NCBI RefSeq assembly: GCF_000002235.5
Contig: NW_022145554.1
Location: forward strand, 1,457,501 to 1,521,500
Source of the DNA: Strongylocentrotus purpuratus
Lineage: Eukaryota; Echinodermata; Echinoidea; Camarodonta; Strongylocentrotidae
DNA: 64,000 bases
Reading direction: 5' to 3'
Shown here: piece by piece, positions 1 through 11,906 of the stretch
Layout of the letters: each line of letters opens with the position of its first letter
Position numbering within the stretch: position 1 is the stretch's first letter
Notes under the pieces: model-generated
The model's database searches: none
What the model saw: the letters and a program-made list of their open reading frames with translations, nothing else
Told to the model about the DNA's origin: nothing
Program-made: the position numbers and the translations under genes

Positions 1-49
1 CAAAGATACACTCATAGGTGTCCTAAGTAAAGCTAAGTCATCATAGCAC
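1..49 (+). repeat. 49-bp direct repeat, left copy
   Basis: The first 49 bases of the window recur exactly at 4503-4551. Both lie within PUF60 territory and are probably pieces of one dispersed element whose full extent is cut by the window edge. Confidence 0.8.
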
Positions 50-274
50 TGTACTGCATTACCAGAACTGCCTCTGTACTCATGCCTATTATGTTTACCT
101 TTCCCCCAAAAAAATTGATTTGTCTTTTCTTCATATGATTCTGTTTTATCTTTTGTTTGTATTATAATTTGTGTGTTTTATTCAGTTCACAGACTTTCTG
201 AAAAACAGCCCTGTAGGCTGAAGCAAGTTACCATGATTAAATAAATAAATGAAATGAAAGGAAACTAGATGGAA

Positions 275-1394
275 TTCGACTGCGCGCAGTCGAAAATGAT
301 GCCTCCGTTATAGAGCAACTTTACAAACCAAAACAGAAAAAAAAAATTGAATTCACGTTCAATGGTAATCCATTGACAGGTTCTCAGAATATTGTGATTA
401 CAAGCAATTTCTCATATACATATATGACCCTTTGATCTTTGACCTCATGACCATAAAATCTACTCAGTTCATTGGCTCTGCAAGATGTTCTGAGTTAAAT
501 AGTAATCCATCTGTCAGTTCTAATGAGAATGCGTTCACAAGCTATTTTTGCATACATAATGGGCCCATGACCTTTGACCTTTGACCTTATGAACCAAGAA
601 TCTACTCAGTTCATTGGCTCTGCAAGTAACAAACATGACCTAATTTTGGCATGAATCCATCAATCGGTTCTTGAGATAACGCGATCACAAGCTGTTTTTG
701 CATTCATAATGTGCGCTGTGGCCTTTGACCTTTGACCTACGTGCTCCAAAATCTAATCAGATTGTCTTCCTATGGTGATACACACTATCATTAAGTTTGA
801 AGTTTAAATCTCCAGTGGTTCTTGAGATATTATGATAACAATCTCAATGTATGGAATTTCATAAGTTGACCTCTGTGACCCTTGACCTTTGACCTACGTG
901 CTCCAAAATCTAATCAGATCGTCTTCCTATGGTGATACACACTATCACTAAGTTTGAAGTTTAAATCTCCAGTGGTTCTTGAGATATCATGATAACAATC
1001 TCAATGTATGGAATTTCATAAGTTGACCTCTGTGACCCTTGACCTTTGACATACGTGCTCCAAAATCTAATCAGATCGTCTTCCTATGGTGATACATACT
1101 ATCCTTAAGTTTGAAGTTTAAATCTCAAATGGTTCTTGAGATATCGCGCTAACAAACTCAATACAAGGAATTTCATAAGTTGACCTCTGTGACCTGTGAC
1201 CTTTGACCTACGTACTCCAAAATCTAATCAGATGGTCTTCCTATGGTGATAAATACTATTCCCGAGTCTTAAGTTTAAATCTTAAATGGTTCTTGAGATA
1301 TTGTGATAACGGTCAAACGGGACGGACGGACGTACGGACGGACAACCCGAAAACATGATGCCTCCGGCACCACCTTCGGTGGCGGAGGCATAAA
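275..1394. repeat. Dispersed repeat bounded by ATGCCTCCG / CGGAGGCAT with internal 157-bp tandem array
   Basis: A perfect 20-bp palindrome (275-294) is followed at 299 by ATGCCTCCG; the inverted form CGGAGGCAT closes the element at 1394. Inside, units beginning GACCTACGTGCTCC occur at 734, 891, 1048 and 1205 (period 157 bp), preceded by more diverged units from about 430. A GGACGGACGGAC run lies near the right end (1319-1345). This type of repeat with a GGACGGAC tail is widespread in marine invertebrates; its transposition class is unknown to me. Confidence 0.75.
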
Positions 1395-1533
1395 AACGAA
1401 TTGGAACCCTAACCTCAATCCTCTGGCTTTGATAAAATAATACCCAGAGCAATTGTAGCTGGAGCAAATGGAAGAGCACCCACCCATCCAAAATAGGCTA
1501 CATCATCAATTCTCAATTCCAATGGGCACTTAC

Positions 1534-1636
1534 CCTTCCGACTCTGAGGAATTGGCCACCCAGATCAAAGAGGTTCATCGACGAGATGGCATCTGACGCT
1601 GACTGCATACTATCATATTCAATTATTCCATGACCC
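1534..1636 (-). CDS. PUF60: PUF60 exon 7 (end of RRM2), last exon inside the window
   Basis: Opened by a CTTTAG acceptor, it codes [20 protein letters not shown] then [14 protein letters not shown] and ends at donor [21 protein letters not shown] is diagnostic of PUF60 RRM2. Later exons (alanine-rich region and C-terminal UHM) must lie left of position 1. Confidence 0.95.
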
Positions 1637-2642
1637 CTAAAGGAAGAGAGGAAGATGAAGGTGAAAATAACACTTAACACATTGCCTGGTGTCCCATGTA
1701 TTAAGCCTATGGAAATGAATCCTTCAGTAGTTAAAGTATTGAAGGGATTGGGTATCTTTGCCTCAGATTCTAGACAAAACCTGGATTTAGCTCATGCTGC
1801 AATCATAATTATAAACTTTTAGGTCAGTCAGGAATCCCATGACTTTTACAAGCCGATTTTCTGAATGATTATGAAGATATATGTGATTGGAAATCGAAAT
1901 TTAAAAAACACTAGTCTACAGGGGAAAATGAGTATGGTAAAACCGGTCACTCAAAGGTTTTTTAAAACTTTTTTGAGGCACTCCATGCTCACTTTGAAGC
2001 ACAATTTTTTTAAGGCTTCAATATTACACCATTTCAGAGACACTGATAACACGTAGGGCCATGCATCTCAGATTTGTAACACTGGAAACATTGTTTAACG
2101 ATGCCTTCAACCCTATTTTAACCGGGCTATTTCAGACCAGGTTTCACAGCCGATCGCCGCCAAAATTTGCATGCATGTCAAGTGAAGTGTATAGAATGCT
2201 GTGGTAATTTCATTTTTTTTGAAAAATTCACTCATTTGTGCAAATAAGGTCATAAAGTTCACAATTTTACCCATAAATCATATATTATTCATATTCAAGC
2301 ATTCTTTTTCACAATATGTATTCGTTAGTCCATTTGGAATAATGCTACGACAAACAAAATTGGAAGAGTTAGGTTATCCCTTAGGTTATCTCTTGTTTTG
2401 ATGTTTTATCTCTTTTTAGGGAAAATGATATTTCCATATGTTTTGTACACAAGTCACAAAAATGAGCGATTTCGGGCTGGCATGCAAAGACAAAATGTCA
2501 CGTGACTTTGTAACTATACGACCGATTAAAATTGTTTTAAAAGATGAGAAAGACTCGAAAGAAAAAAGTCATGAAAGGAAAACTTGATATCTGCCGTGGT
2601 TCCAGAGAAGTCCAGAGAAGCTAAATTACAGGGGGCAAATTG

Positions 2643-2676
<34 letters not shown>

Positions 2677-5600
2677 TAACATAAGGTTAAATGGCTTCCC
2701 CTGAATGCATCTTACACTATTCAGAAAAGGCAAGAGGATATTTCAATAACTCTGGTTGACACAAACTTATAAGTTACATTAGTGAATCCATATATTTCTG
2801 AAATTGTTATACACCAAGAAGGGGGAAGGTGTGAAATGATGGCATTAAATTAATGGTCTAGTTTGTCTGTAGGTCTAAAAGGAATGAAACATAAAACATC
2901 CATCAGCTAATTTATTGATAATCTGAAGAACATGAATACTTGAATAATTTAGTCAAAATCTGCTAATGATGCACGCTAAACAAAAATGTATTAAGTAAAT
3001 ACATATAAACCTGTTTATTATAATACATTGAAAAGAAGAGAGAAAGAAAGGGACTTACTTATGTTTTCCTCCTACAGAGTCTGATGGTAGACTACAGGAT
3101 ATAATTTTACCAAAGGCTTCAAATACACTGTACAAGAAAAAGGAGAGAAAATTGTTTCATTATGAGTTGATCAAAATTAAGAAAGTTCAGAACTGGGTGA
3201 AGGCTAATTTCCTCTAGTTCTTATTTCTAGGACTATAAAACATACCGGTAGACATGATAGTCAAAGCTTACAGAACAGCTTGGACCTAGGCATGTTCAAG
3301 CTTCATTACAACCCAAAATTGTACCTTCTTAATAATTCAATTCAATTCAATTCTCCACAAATGCAAAACATAGGGAGATACAAAAAATAAAATACATGCA
3401 TACAATACAATAATAGAACATGTACATCATATATAAAACCACTCTAGTTGGAGCAATGTATGTTTTAAAAAGAAAAAAAAGGGGTAGTCAAAAATAAAAA
3501 AATGATTTATCGAGGACTATCTCTAATAATACAAAAAAAAATTAAAATTAAAACTTAAAAGTAAATATTAAGTAAAATTATGAGGTGGTACCAATAACAA
3601 GAAAGAAGAGGGAGAAAAAAAATAAAAGACAGGGAAAAAAATAATCAATGCAACAATTAACAAATTCCCCGAGTGCAAACATTAGCTCAAGAAAACTGAA
3701 GCACTTGGAAACAGTACTTTAATTAAGTAGTGCCTTTTCAGGCAGCCTTGCACATCGGAAATTGTATATTCTTTGCTTGCATATTCTTCTATGTCTGTTG
3801 TCATCACTTCCATTCTTTATAGTGCTGTGAATTTTGTAATGGAGGTTGGAGAATAAAGGAAAATATTGACAAGGGAGAACAACAAACCTTTTGATGTCCT
3901 CAGACGAGAGATCTGAATGAATGGATGTAATAAATATCCTAGGTTGGTGTTTGGCCTCTTCCATGATTGCATCTACAACCGGCTGTGCTTGAGGCATGTT
4001 GCTGGGTCGACCCACCTACAAAGACAAACAACCAAGATAACTGTTAGAGTCAATGGAGCAGTAGTAGGTTTCGGTACTTGGGATTATATTCATCATGGAG
4101 AATTTCTTGGACATTGGTTCACTTCATACGACTACTCTGCACAAGAGGGTCCTCAAAGGGAATCAGTTATTCAAAAGTAAACTAAAGTATTGACCTTCAA
4201 TAAGTGAGCAAATACTTTAAGAACGTTTTCTCACAATCCCCTAGCCCCCGCCTCCTTCTCCCTCGTGCTTGTTCGCTTGCTGACTCACACTCTTCCCCTC
4301 TCCCTCTTTCTCTATCTCTCTCATCATTTAAGCTCTTTTCTTTCCTATCACATTGAAAGCTTCACAGGATGATATTTAAAGGATTATTGTCGGAATCACA
4401 GAGCTTATAAGACCCAGCACACCGCTTAACGGTGCCTCGCCATCAGCTGTTCTAAGTCCCCTCCTGGATGTAGATTGCTCAGACTCAAAGCCATTTTCAT
4501 ATCAAAGATACACTCATAGGTGTCCTAAGTAAAGCTAAGTCATCATAGCACACTGTAAAGCATTAACAACCATACTATAAATGCATTTTGTAATTTGTTG
4601 ACAATTTTGTAGTTCTACTACCAAATGCAGATAAATCTAGTAAATTTAGTAAATATACTTGGTCTTGGCCAGTTTAGTACCATTGCCTCAGGGCCTGTGC
4701 CCCTTGGGAAAGTGTGCTACAGTCATCTCAACCCTATAGATTAAAATAGAGTCTCTCGCGAAAGTGCTGGTTTAATGCTTTTACATATTCTAAAGCAAAT
4801 ATAATTTTTGTTTGGCCTATAAAATTACATACAAAAGATAGTTTTAAAAGGGGAGGGGGGCATTTTTCCAAGGTGGATTGCGTTACTTCAATTGGTCCTC
4901 AAACCGTTACCTTGATGTTCCTGCCACCGATCATGACGCCATTCATCTGCTCCAGGGCCAGCTGGGCAGCCTCAGGCAGGTCGTACTCCACGAAAGCAAA
5001 GCCCTTGTGTTTCATGGTGATGGGATCCCAGGACATGTTAATGCTCTTGATAGGACCGAAGGGGTGGAAGGCTTGGCGGATCGTGTCCTCCTTGAGCTCA
5101 AAGCTGATGGAACCCACGTACACCCGGCACATCAGGGCAATGGCGCGCTGCCTCTGGGCCTGCATCTGAAGGTTCGACATTTGCTGCGGGATAAAGGAGA
5201 AAAGAAACAATAGAGTTTTATTTTATATTCAGAAGATAATATATTTTATATTTTAGATATTATATTAAAGATAAAGACCAGTTATGGTCATACGATTGCA
5301 TTGTGAAAGAAACGTTATGAAATCGATCAGAAAAAGTTTATCATCTAGCATAGATGTACTGCAAGGTTCTGGAATCATCAAAATGATAAGAAATTTGGCC
5401 CAGTCTTCATAAAGTTACAAGCACTGTACACAGAAAGATGTATATGGGACTACACACACGTGCGCGACACATGCGTTTTTATCTCACACACACTAATAGA
5501 TAAACTAATTTATCAAATATATCAATTAGAAGGCGGTTTCCCGGCAAAATTTTTATCATGTAACAATTCAAAACATGTTCTTTCACATGATTGGTAATAA

Positions 5601-8600
5601 GAGCTTCCATTTCATTTTTTGAAATTGGGCTGTTTCCAATACTGGTCTTTACCTTTAAGAGCAAGCACCATAAGCAAGTAGCCATCATCATTACAATCAT
5701 AACTATATTTCTTTACCATTGATCCACACTGATTTAACTTTGCCTTGCAGGGTTATAGAGGTCTAATTTGTATGGCTAAGCAAGGGCAAAGGGCAAAGTG
5801 AAATTTTCCCTTTGCTGTTTCTTCTCTGAAGTTCCTTTCACTTAGCACATGTACCTCTAGCATAATTTAATGTTATAAAATATTTACAAAGCGGTTAGGT
5901 TTGAAGTTAGTTTAAGGGATAGGTATAATGATAGGTCCAGGGCTGTAGTGAAGGTCAATAATCATTGCTAGAATTGACCACCAAGCAATCATGATTCTTA
6001 CCTGTTGCTGGTGCGCTAATGTCTGTTTGACCAGCACGCTCTTGATGCTCTGCTCCATGGCATACTTCTTAGACTTCATGACAGCCTCCTGCTGCTCCGC
6101 GCTCAGCTTGGGTAGCCCCATCATGGACGGCATCCCGGGCAACGCCAGCAGGGTCTCCTTCTTTGCACCAGGGCCAGCGAGCACCGGCCCCGTCTGCTCT
6201 GCAAACTGGAACTCAAAGCTCTGCAGCGATGGTGGTGGAGGCGGCGTGGAGGACTCCTCTTCGACTGCGAGGTCCATGAGGGAAGCTTCACCATGGAGGG
6301 AAAGGGATAACAGGAGAGTGTTAGAGACCTTCTTGTGAAGGAGAACATGATAGTATGCACTGTGTGGACATGCTTGCCACACCACTGCACACCATCAAGG
6401 GGTCATGCCCTTAAAAAAAAATCTACCCCCTCCCCCCTTTTTTTTTCTTCTTTCAAATTCAGCAAATTATTAGAATAGAATGAATCTTTTATCAAGTGTG
6501 AGAAAACTTAAAGGCTGAATGATATTTATCCGTTTTTCAGATGCAAACATAACTGGGTTTGAATATTCTATTCCCTTTCGTTTCTGCTTGGCAAAAATAC
6601 ACAAAATACTAATGAACAATCATTTCATTATTTAAATAGTTTTTCATCTCACAATTCATTTACGACCAAATTAGCTTCTCTATACATTGTTAGAGAGATA
6701 GAGCTTGCTTATCTAAAATTTCTCAATTAACCTTTGAACAACCAGTGATTATACCAAAAACAAAGAAATCCCATCTATTCAACAGAAAGAGGTCACAGCA
6801 GACAAAATACAGTAAAGGAAGTCATTTCAAATGCTTCTTTCATACCGACGCTTGCCACAAAGAAATGAAAGAGAGAACAATGGCATAGAGAACCGTGGCA
6901 AACGTCTATATGTAATCCACCATTCTATACAAACAGCACCGTTTGTTTACCACTAGAGTAGCGTTAAGGGGTGGTTGGAATCGATAGCTGAATGATGGGT
7001 TGCGGTGCAGCATCGGGTCGATATTTTTTTTTACATGGGATCGGTCGGACGGTCCGAAGAGCGCAGAGGTCAGCGACCTCACTGGCCATGGTGGATTGCT
7101 TGTGGGTCGGCCAAGGTCAGAGGTCATATGTTTACATACAACCTCATCACCTCCTTTTCACACATGCTGCTCTAGCTGAAGCTACATGGCATAAAATAAA
7201 GAATAAAAATGCAAAGAAAAAAATACAAAAGACAGGGAAGAAAAACCTTGAGTCAAATCCAACATCAGCAAAAGACAAAATATTTGCAGGAAAAGGGGAT
7301 AATGCTTCCTATGTTTGGCTTGTATGGCTGGGCTTACAAAATGTCAAGGGGTCCAATTTTCAGTGATGGCACTTACATGTTAATGGACCAAGCACTTACA
7401 AATTCAAGAATCACCAATGCTACTCTTCATGGTACCTAATGTTTATTTATTTGCTAATTAGAAATTTTTACTGATCCAGTAATGGTAACATTCAAAATAT
7501 GTTCTATGTGACATCTACATTCTGGTACAAATTCCAAATTAAGGTTCTCTGGTTTCTCAGAAAGTAAAATTGTATACAAATTTTGTCAATCTACATGCAG
7601 AAGGAATATGACAGCAATGTCAGATAACAAATGTATCATTTCTAAGAGTGGCTATTTGGGACTCGCAGATTGAACTGCTTCTTTCATTAAGTCTATCGGA
7701 AATCTCTTAAAAATTTGACCAGGGAACAGTGAGGCATATTAAACTGTAAGGGGATTCAAGATAATAAGCATCTTTGTTGCAAGTTCTGCTATCAAAGCAA
7801 TTTCTATTGAGGGGGGATGTGGGAGAGGAGGAATAAAGAGAGTAAAAATGTGATGATGAGACATCTCGGTCGCTCAGTTCTGTTAGCTGCTCAGAAAGAC
7901 AATGCGTCACTCCTTGCTGGTTTTGCTTTTATATGCAAATAAAAAAATGACCAAAAAACAAGAGAAGAAACACATAGGTTACGATACATAGGGCCTTTAA
8001 GCAGGCCAATAACCTTTCTTTAATTCACCTTCCACATCAACACACATTAGCTTCGAGATTAAGTAGAGATTTCTTACAAATGATGTTCCCGACATTAAAA
8101 TGTTGGGAATAATTCCGACTTTACTGCCAATTTATATCCTGATTTTACGTCAACAAAGAGGTGTTTCTCCATCATATTGAACAACAATTGATGCACTTAT
8201 AACATATCACATCATAGTATTCTCCAAACACTAATAATAGTGAAATCCTTAAAACTTAATTCAATTATCTTTTCCCCTCACTACAACTTTCAGATAATCC
8301 TTTGCAACTATGATTGTATAAATATATGACCTATAATATCTGAACATGCAGCAATAAAAACAAAGAAAAGTTGTGATAGCTTTTCTCCCTACTCTATCAA
8401 AATAGTTGTTTTACTTTTCATTTTCTTTAATGCACACATTTCAGAGTGCCTCATCGCACAGCCGCCTGCGTCAAGTGCACGGGAATAGCTGCAAACCTGG
8501 AAGAATAACGAACAAGGAAAGAAAAAAGAGAGAGAGAAAGAGCAGAGCATTTACAGTGGTCTAACATCCATTCATGCCATTTTCTTTCAAATCATTGGCA

Positions 8601-11600
8601 TACTAACGTGTAGGTTTTACCTTTCATTAATCTGCATATACATGTAAGGGTGTGTGGGACAGTACAAGTTTATTATTTCAGGAGACACTTATCGAAATTG
8701 TTAAAAGTGAAGGAAGGGATGAATGAATTATGAAGGGTCTGCAGAAGAGGATAAAGCAAATAGAAAGACTGTGATAAATGGAGTATTCTACATGAAAGGA
8801 GAATGGATGGGCAATCTGTCCATGAAAAATACATATTGCCGCCCCACTATAACATTTTTTTTTTAAATAAAAAATAATAAATAATAAAAAAAATCAATTA
8901 AATAATTTTCAAGGAAACAATTTGAGAACTGGGATGCAAACACAAATAATGTTGGACTAACATGAGAAACAGGAGGGGTTATATCTATCAATTCAAATCT
9001 ACATTGTTTCCTAACCTTATTCATGCACCATTCCCAAGTTTTTAAGAGGATGTGAGTGATTTTTTTTATCATAAAGTAAGTAAATCTGCCACCTTACAGC
9101 ATTCCTAACAACAGTTATTTATACTACATGAGATTCTTGTATTCCACGATGTCGTTTCTGAGAATAAAACCCATTCAGTTCTGCTGCCATGACGATGCTT
9201 TACCAAAGCCTACGAAGAAGAAAACTCAAAAACAAAGAGAAACAAAACAAAAGACAAATATCAGAAGCGATTGAAATGATCGTATGAACATCAGATGTGT
9301 TTATGGTTAGCTAAGGAGTACTGGTCAAATGCAAGATGGAAAAATGTACGAAATCTTAGGAAGATGAAGTTTGCAAAAGCTTTCAAGGTGGTTCATGTCA
9401 CATTTTGACCTCTACTACTGTACATGTAGTTGTTCCAACATAAAAGTTTCATCCTATCACATTAATGAGTTCTGTCTCCTGAATTTTTGCGCCACATGGT
9501 CGCACCAAAAAAACGATTAAAACTTTTAGTTCTAATTTTCAACATTTCGTTGATACAGTCTTTTTTTTAAGGGGTTGTCTACACACCAGTATTGAGCCAC
9601 ACATACACACACAGTCATACAACAGCAGAAAACGTTCAGAAAACGTTTGAAAGCAAAACTGAACCAAATGGTAAACAAAGAATTTCTCACCATCAGAACA
9701 TGTTCTTTCATGACAGCACAACCAATGCACCTTGGAGTCATTGCTTTGATTTTCCATGTTCTTGTTAAAGCTATTAATCTCTCATTTTAACAGAAATAAT
9801 ATAACTTGGCATTCTGGTGGGTTAGCTACATTACTCAGAAATTTCTTGATGATAATCCCAGCTTTCAGATGGTGAAAAATTGCATGTTTACCACCCCATG
9901 TTTGCAAATTGACATGAAAAGTCACAATTTCATATGATCAGTTGCAACATTCAGAATAAACAATTACATGTGTAATGAAAAAAACTCGGCTTAAACTTTT
10001 GCAGAATGCAATGGATCAATCATTTAAGTGTAACATGGCAACAAAACTTGATATAACATTTCTTCCATAGAATTCATTATATCAATATTACAGTGTCGAC
10101 TAATCCAGGAAATATATGTATAGAATGAAAGAGCAGTACAAATTAAATTCACTCAGTACTAGGCACGTGCACAACACACTCCATATCACTCCTGTAAACC
10201 CCTACACGTTTTTGGATTATTTTTCTCTGAGGACAAGTTTTCAGTGGAGTATACCTAGCCTCGTTTCAGATTTTGCAAACTTCATGTTCCTGCATATCAG
10301 GCAGAATATACCCACCAGGTTGTGTCTCCAATTCCAGCTTGATCTTCTTGGGGGATGGTTCTTGCATTTGGATCTCTTCCACATGGTTCTCTTCCATCAG
10401 GGCAACTGGCTCCTGTCAAAATAGAAATAATCAAAATAGATAAAAAGTTATAAGAAATAAATAGCCTTGAATTTAAATCAACCTCAAGAATCTATTTTAT
10501 CAACAACAAAAATTGATCAAAGATGAAAGAACATTTATCCATTAAAGCCTGTCTGCACTAGTTTGGCCAGGGGGATTAGACCTCTCTGCAAGGTCGCTGA
10601 CAGGTGGTTATCTCATCAAATCAGCTCTCAATTAACATAAGAAAAGGGGATCATGGGGACCAACAGGCACTGATTAGGCATTGTTTGCTATATAGAGGGC
10701 GCAAGTAGCTGTAAGTAGTCTAGTGCACTGGGGCTTTAAAAAGGCAATGTTTACTTTTCATTTAGCCTTAGGATAGGCGCGTGCTGGCGATGCGAAAAAC
10801 GGATTCTGCGTAATAAAATATCCCTAATTCACCGTCTACTTTATGGGTTGTCCGTCTTCCCGAGGATTTATCGCTCCTAAACCAGTATGGTACCTGGTGA
10901 GGGAATGAGGATGGGGATGAATGAGGACAAATTGTGTCCACAAAAATAAGGATCGTCTGCATTTTTGTGGACTTTTTTTTTCATCAGCGCTCTGCAGGTT
11001 TTGGGTTTCCGACCACGCGCTGGCAATGCAAAAAAAGGATTCTGTGTAAGAAAATAACCCCAGTTCACCGTCTACTTTTATGGGTTGTCTGTCTTCATGA
11101 GGTTTTTTCGCCTAAATATGAAAAGTCTCTGTACAAAGTCAATCACGGAATCCGTTTCTCGCATCGCTACGCACGGATCGGAAATCAGAATCGTCCGCGT
11201 TTACGAAGACGATCCTTATTCTCGGGCCAGCCTATTCCCTCAACATGCAAATTCCAATTATGATTCCCCTTGTTTGTTCAATTTTCAAAGCACTTTCTCG
11301 ATTCAAACCTGCTTGCATTTGCTGCAGCCGTCTGCAACCTGCCTTGGCCTGGATTGGGCCAGCATGCTGCACGCCAGTACCCACATGATGCACAGACACA
11401 GTCAGCACACTACACACACACACAGCGTTAGCCGTTTATACATTCACTCACAATGCCAAATCAATGGTAGTCCACGTATTTGAGAGAAATCGAAGACTCG
11501 ACTCTCTCTACTCTAGTTAAATTCTTCTCATTTTCTTTCCTTTCCAAGGACTAATTTCCCTATTAAACCATCCTATGTTTATCTACATATTACGAAATAT

Positions 11601-11645
11601 ATATTTCAGGTCGATACTTACAGCATCTCCATTAGTTTCTGCCAT
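1534..11645 (-). CDS. PUF60: PUF60 (poly(U)-binding splicing factor), N-terminal half, 7 coding exons, runs off left edge
   Basis: Exons in transcript order are 11622-11645, 10316-10412, 6002-6285, 4911-5183, 3888-4015, 3059-3127 and 1534-1636. They total 978 nt (326 codons) and every junction is in phase with a GT donor and AG acceptor. The protein has an acidic/proline-rich N-terminus, then the PUF60 signature [18 protein letters not shown]1 (RNP2 RVYVGSI, RNP1 KGFAFVEY) and RRM2 (RIFITSI ... KGHGIIEY ... [16 protein letters not shown]). In animals PUF60 is a nuclear U2AF65-related protein that binds polypyrimidine tracts and supports 3' splice-site choice; its third, UHM-type RRM would lie left of the window. 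The start ATG is preceded by a compact promoter shared with GOLGA7. The family assignment is very secure. The exact acceptor of exon 3 is less so: 6264 also keeps frame. Confidence 0.96.
2644..2673. repeat. Poly-C tract of 30
   Basis: An uninterrupted run of 30 C in the region left of PUF60 exon 6. Length in the assembly is probably approximate. The surrounding 1700-2640 and 2700-3050 show no coding or repeat structure I recognise. Confidence 0.95.
3059..3127 (-). CDS. PUF60: PUF60 exon 6 (RRM2 middle)
   Basis: The 69-nt exon codes [20 protein letters not shown] then GKHK across its junctions, the alpha1-beta2-beta3 part of RRM2 (vertebrate [11 protein letters not shown]...). The acceptor is CTTGTACAG and the donor a perfect GTAAGT. 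Phase 2 on both sides, consistent with its neighbours. Confidence 0.94.
3888..4015 (-). CDS. PUF60: PUF60 exon 5 (RRM1-RRM2 linker and start of RRM2)
   Basis: The exon codes [20 protein letters not shown] then [20 protein letters not shown] and IK. VGRPSN is the hallmark PUF60 inter-RRM linker and RIFITSI is the RNP2 of RRM2. The acceptor is TTTGTAG and the donor GTTTGT, phase 0 in and phase 2 out. Confidence 0.95.
4503..4551 (+). repeat. 49-bp direct repeat, right copy
   Basis: Copy of positions 1-49. It follows a moderately GC-rich stretch (4383-4500) with no coding sign and sits in PUF60 intron 4. Confidence 0.8.
4911..5183 (-). CDS. PUF60: PUF60 exon 4 (RRM1)
   Basis: This 273-nt exon is phase 0 on both sides and codes [20 protein letters not shown], then [40 protein letters not shown] and [20 protein letters not shown], ending at GGRNIK. 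RNP2 (RVYVGS) and RNP1 (KGFAFVEY) are intact. It matches human PUF60 RRM1 almost residue for residue. The GC content is well above that of the flanking introns, as expected for conserved exon. Confidence 0.97.
5265..5658 (+). mobile_element. 394-bp TTAA miniature transposon, family B
   Basis: It begins TTAAAGATAAAGACCAGT and ends ACTGGTCTTTACCTTTAA, giving inverted termini next to TTAA. A second copy of exactly the same length lies in opposite orientation at 35525-35918. No coding capacity. Lies in PUF60 intron 3. Confidence 0.85.
6002..6285 (-). CDS. PUF60: PUF60 exon 3 (proline-rich segment and conserved N-terminal helix)
   Basis: The exon codes a proline run ([13 protein letters not shown]), then [20 protein letters not shown] and [18 protein letters not shown], a close match to the conserved N-terminal block of vertebrate PUF60. 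The donor is GTAAGA after CAG. Two acceptors keep frame, at 6285 (after AAG) and 6264 (after GCAG). The first adds seven residues, ASLMDLA, in front of VEEESS. Confidence 0.9.
10316..10412 (-). CDS. PUF60: PUF60 exon 2 (acidic linker with KK patch)
   Basis: A TTTTGACAG acceptor opens a 97-nt exon coding [17 protein letters not shown] followed by [15 protein letters not shown]; the donor is GTGGGT. Phase 0 in and phase 1 out, matching exon 3 at 6285. The stretch KKIKLE fits both a basic nuclear-import patch and the SUMO consensus (hydrophobic-K-x-E). This N-terminal part is not strongly conserved between PUF60 orthologs, so the exon is supported by frame and splice sites more than by similarity. 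A second possible donor lies at 10311. Confidence 0.75.
10542..10739 (+). mobile_element. TTAA miniature transposon, family A copy 1
   Basis: A 198-bp element with termini TTAAAGCCTGTCTGCACT and AGTGCACTGGGGCTTTAA. Internal landmarks are TTGGCCAGG, AGCTCTCAATTAACATAAG and GCTATATAGAGGGCGCAAG. Four other copies are in the window. Confidence 0.85.
10776..11100 (+). repeat. Diverged tandem duplication in PUF60 intron 1
   Basis: Blocks starting at 10776 and 11014 share the run TTCACCGTCTACTTT.ATGGGTTGTC and GGATTCTG.GTAA. The stretch between them (10922-10990, GGACAAATTG...TTTTTTTTCATC) has a diverged relative at 12408-12482 on the other side of the divergent promoter. Confidence 0.65.
11622..11645 (-). 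CDS. PUF60: PUF60 exon 1 (start codon, 8 codons)
   Basis: This tiny exon codes MAETNGDA and ends at the donor GTAAGT in phase 0. It is chosen as the start because it lies at the head of the divergent promoter and joins in frame to the next exon. No protein homology supports so short a piece, so the call rests on splice signals and position. Confidence 0.75.
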
Positions 11646-11891
11646 TATGGTAGTCGTTCCCTCTTCGGTTTTGCATGAAATATGAACTGTACATCAAATT
11701 TATCGGGTACCCATTCGCTCGTCTAGCTGCATGCGTTATGCGTTCGTTCAGCTATCTAGCTTGGAATTAGTTTGGAAGCAGCGAATTTTCGTCTTTTAAT
11801 TAATTGAATAGCGCCATCTCTTTGACCTCTGCTTTTAGGATTCTGTGTTGACGAATTTTGGCATTGCAAGTGACAAAGTCCGGGATTACTT
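11646..11891. promoter_or_regulatory. Divergent promoter between PUF60 and GOLGA7
   Basis: Only 246 bp separate the PUF60 ATG (minus) from the first candidate GOLGA7 ATG (plus). The interval is unique-looking and holds CpGs scattered among short AT runs. It contains AGCGCCATCT near 11811, which resembles a YY1-type site, and no clear TATA box at a sensible distance for either gene. A shared promoter for two housekeeping genes is inferred from the geometry; transcription starts cannot be placed from sequence alone. Confidence 0.6.
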
Positions 11892-11906
11892 ATGGCAAAT
11901 TCACAG
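11892..11906 (+). CDS. GOLGA7: GOLGA7 candidate first coding exon (MANSQ) with GC donor
   Basis: ATGGCAAATTCACAG is followed by GCAAGT, the classical strong context of a GC-AG intron (CAG/GCAAGT). Spliced to the acceptor at 13062 it gives [16 protein letters not shown] in frame with the rest of the protein. Its position at the edge of the divergent promoter favours it. The alternative is that this is 5' UTR and translation begins at 13072. Confidence 0.5.

Noticed and set aside
6264-6285. Alternative acceptor for PUF60 exon 3
   Set aside because: Both sites keep frame. The one at 6285 was preferred because of its longer pyrimidine tract; the other is not excluded.
8455-8515. Possible extra PUF60 exon after a TTCTTCCAG acceptor on the minus strand
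   Set aside because: It has no good donor and no resemblance to PUF60, and including it would need a different phase join between exons 2 and 3, which already fit.
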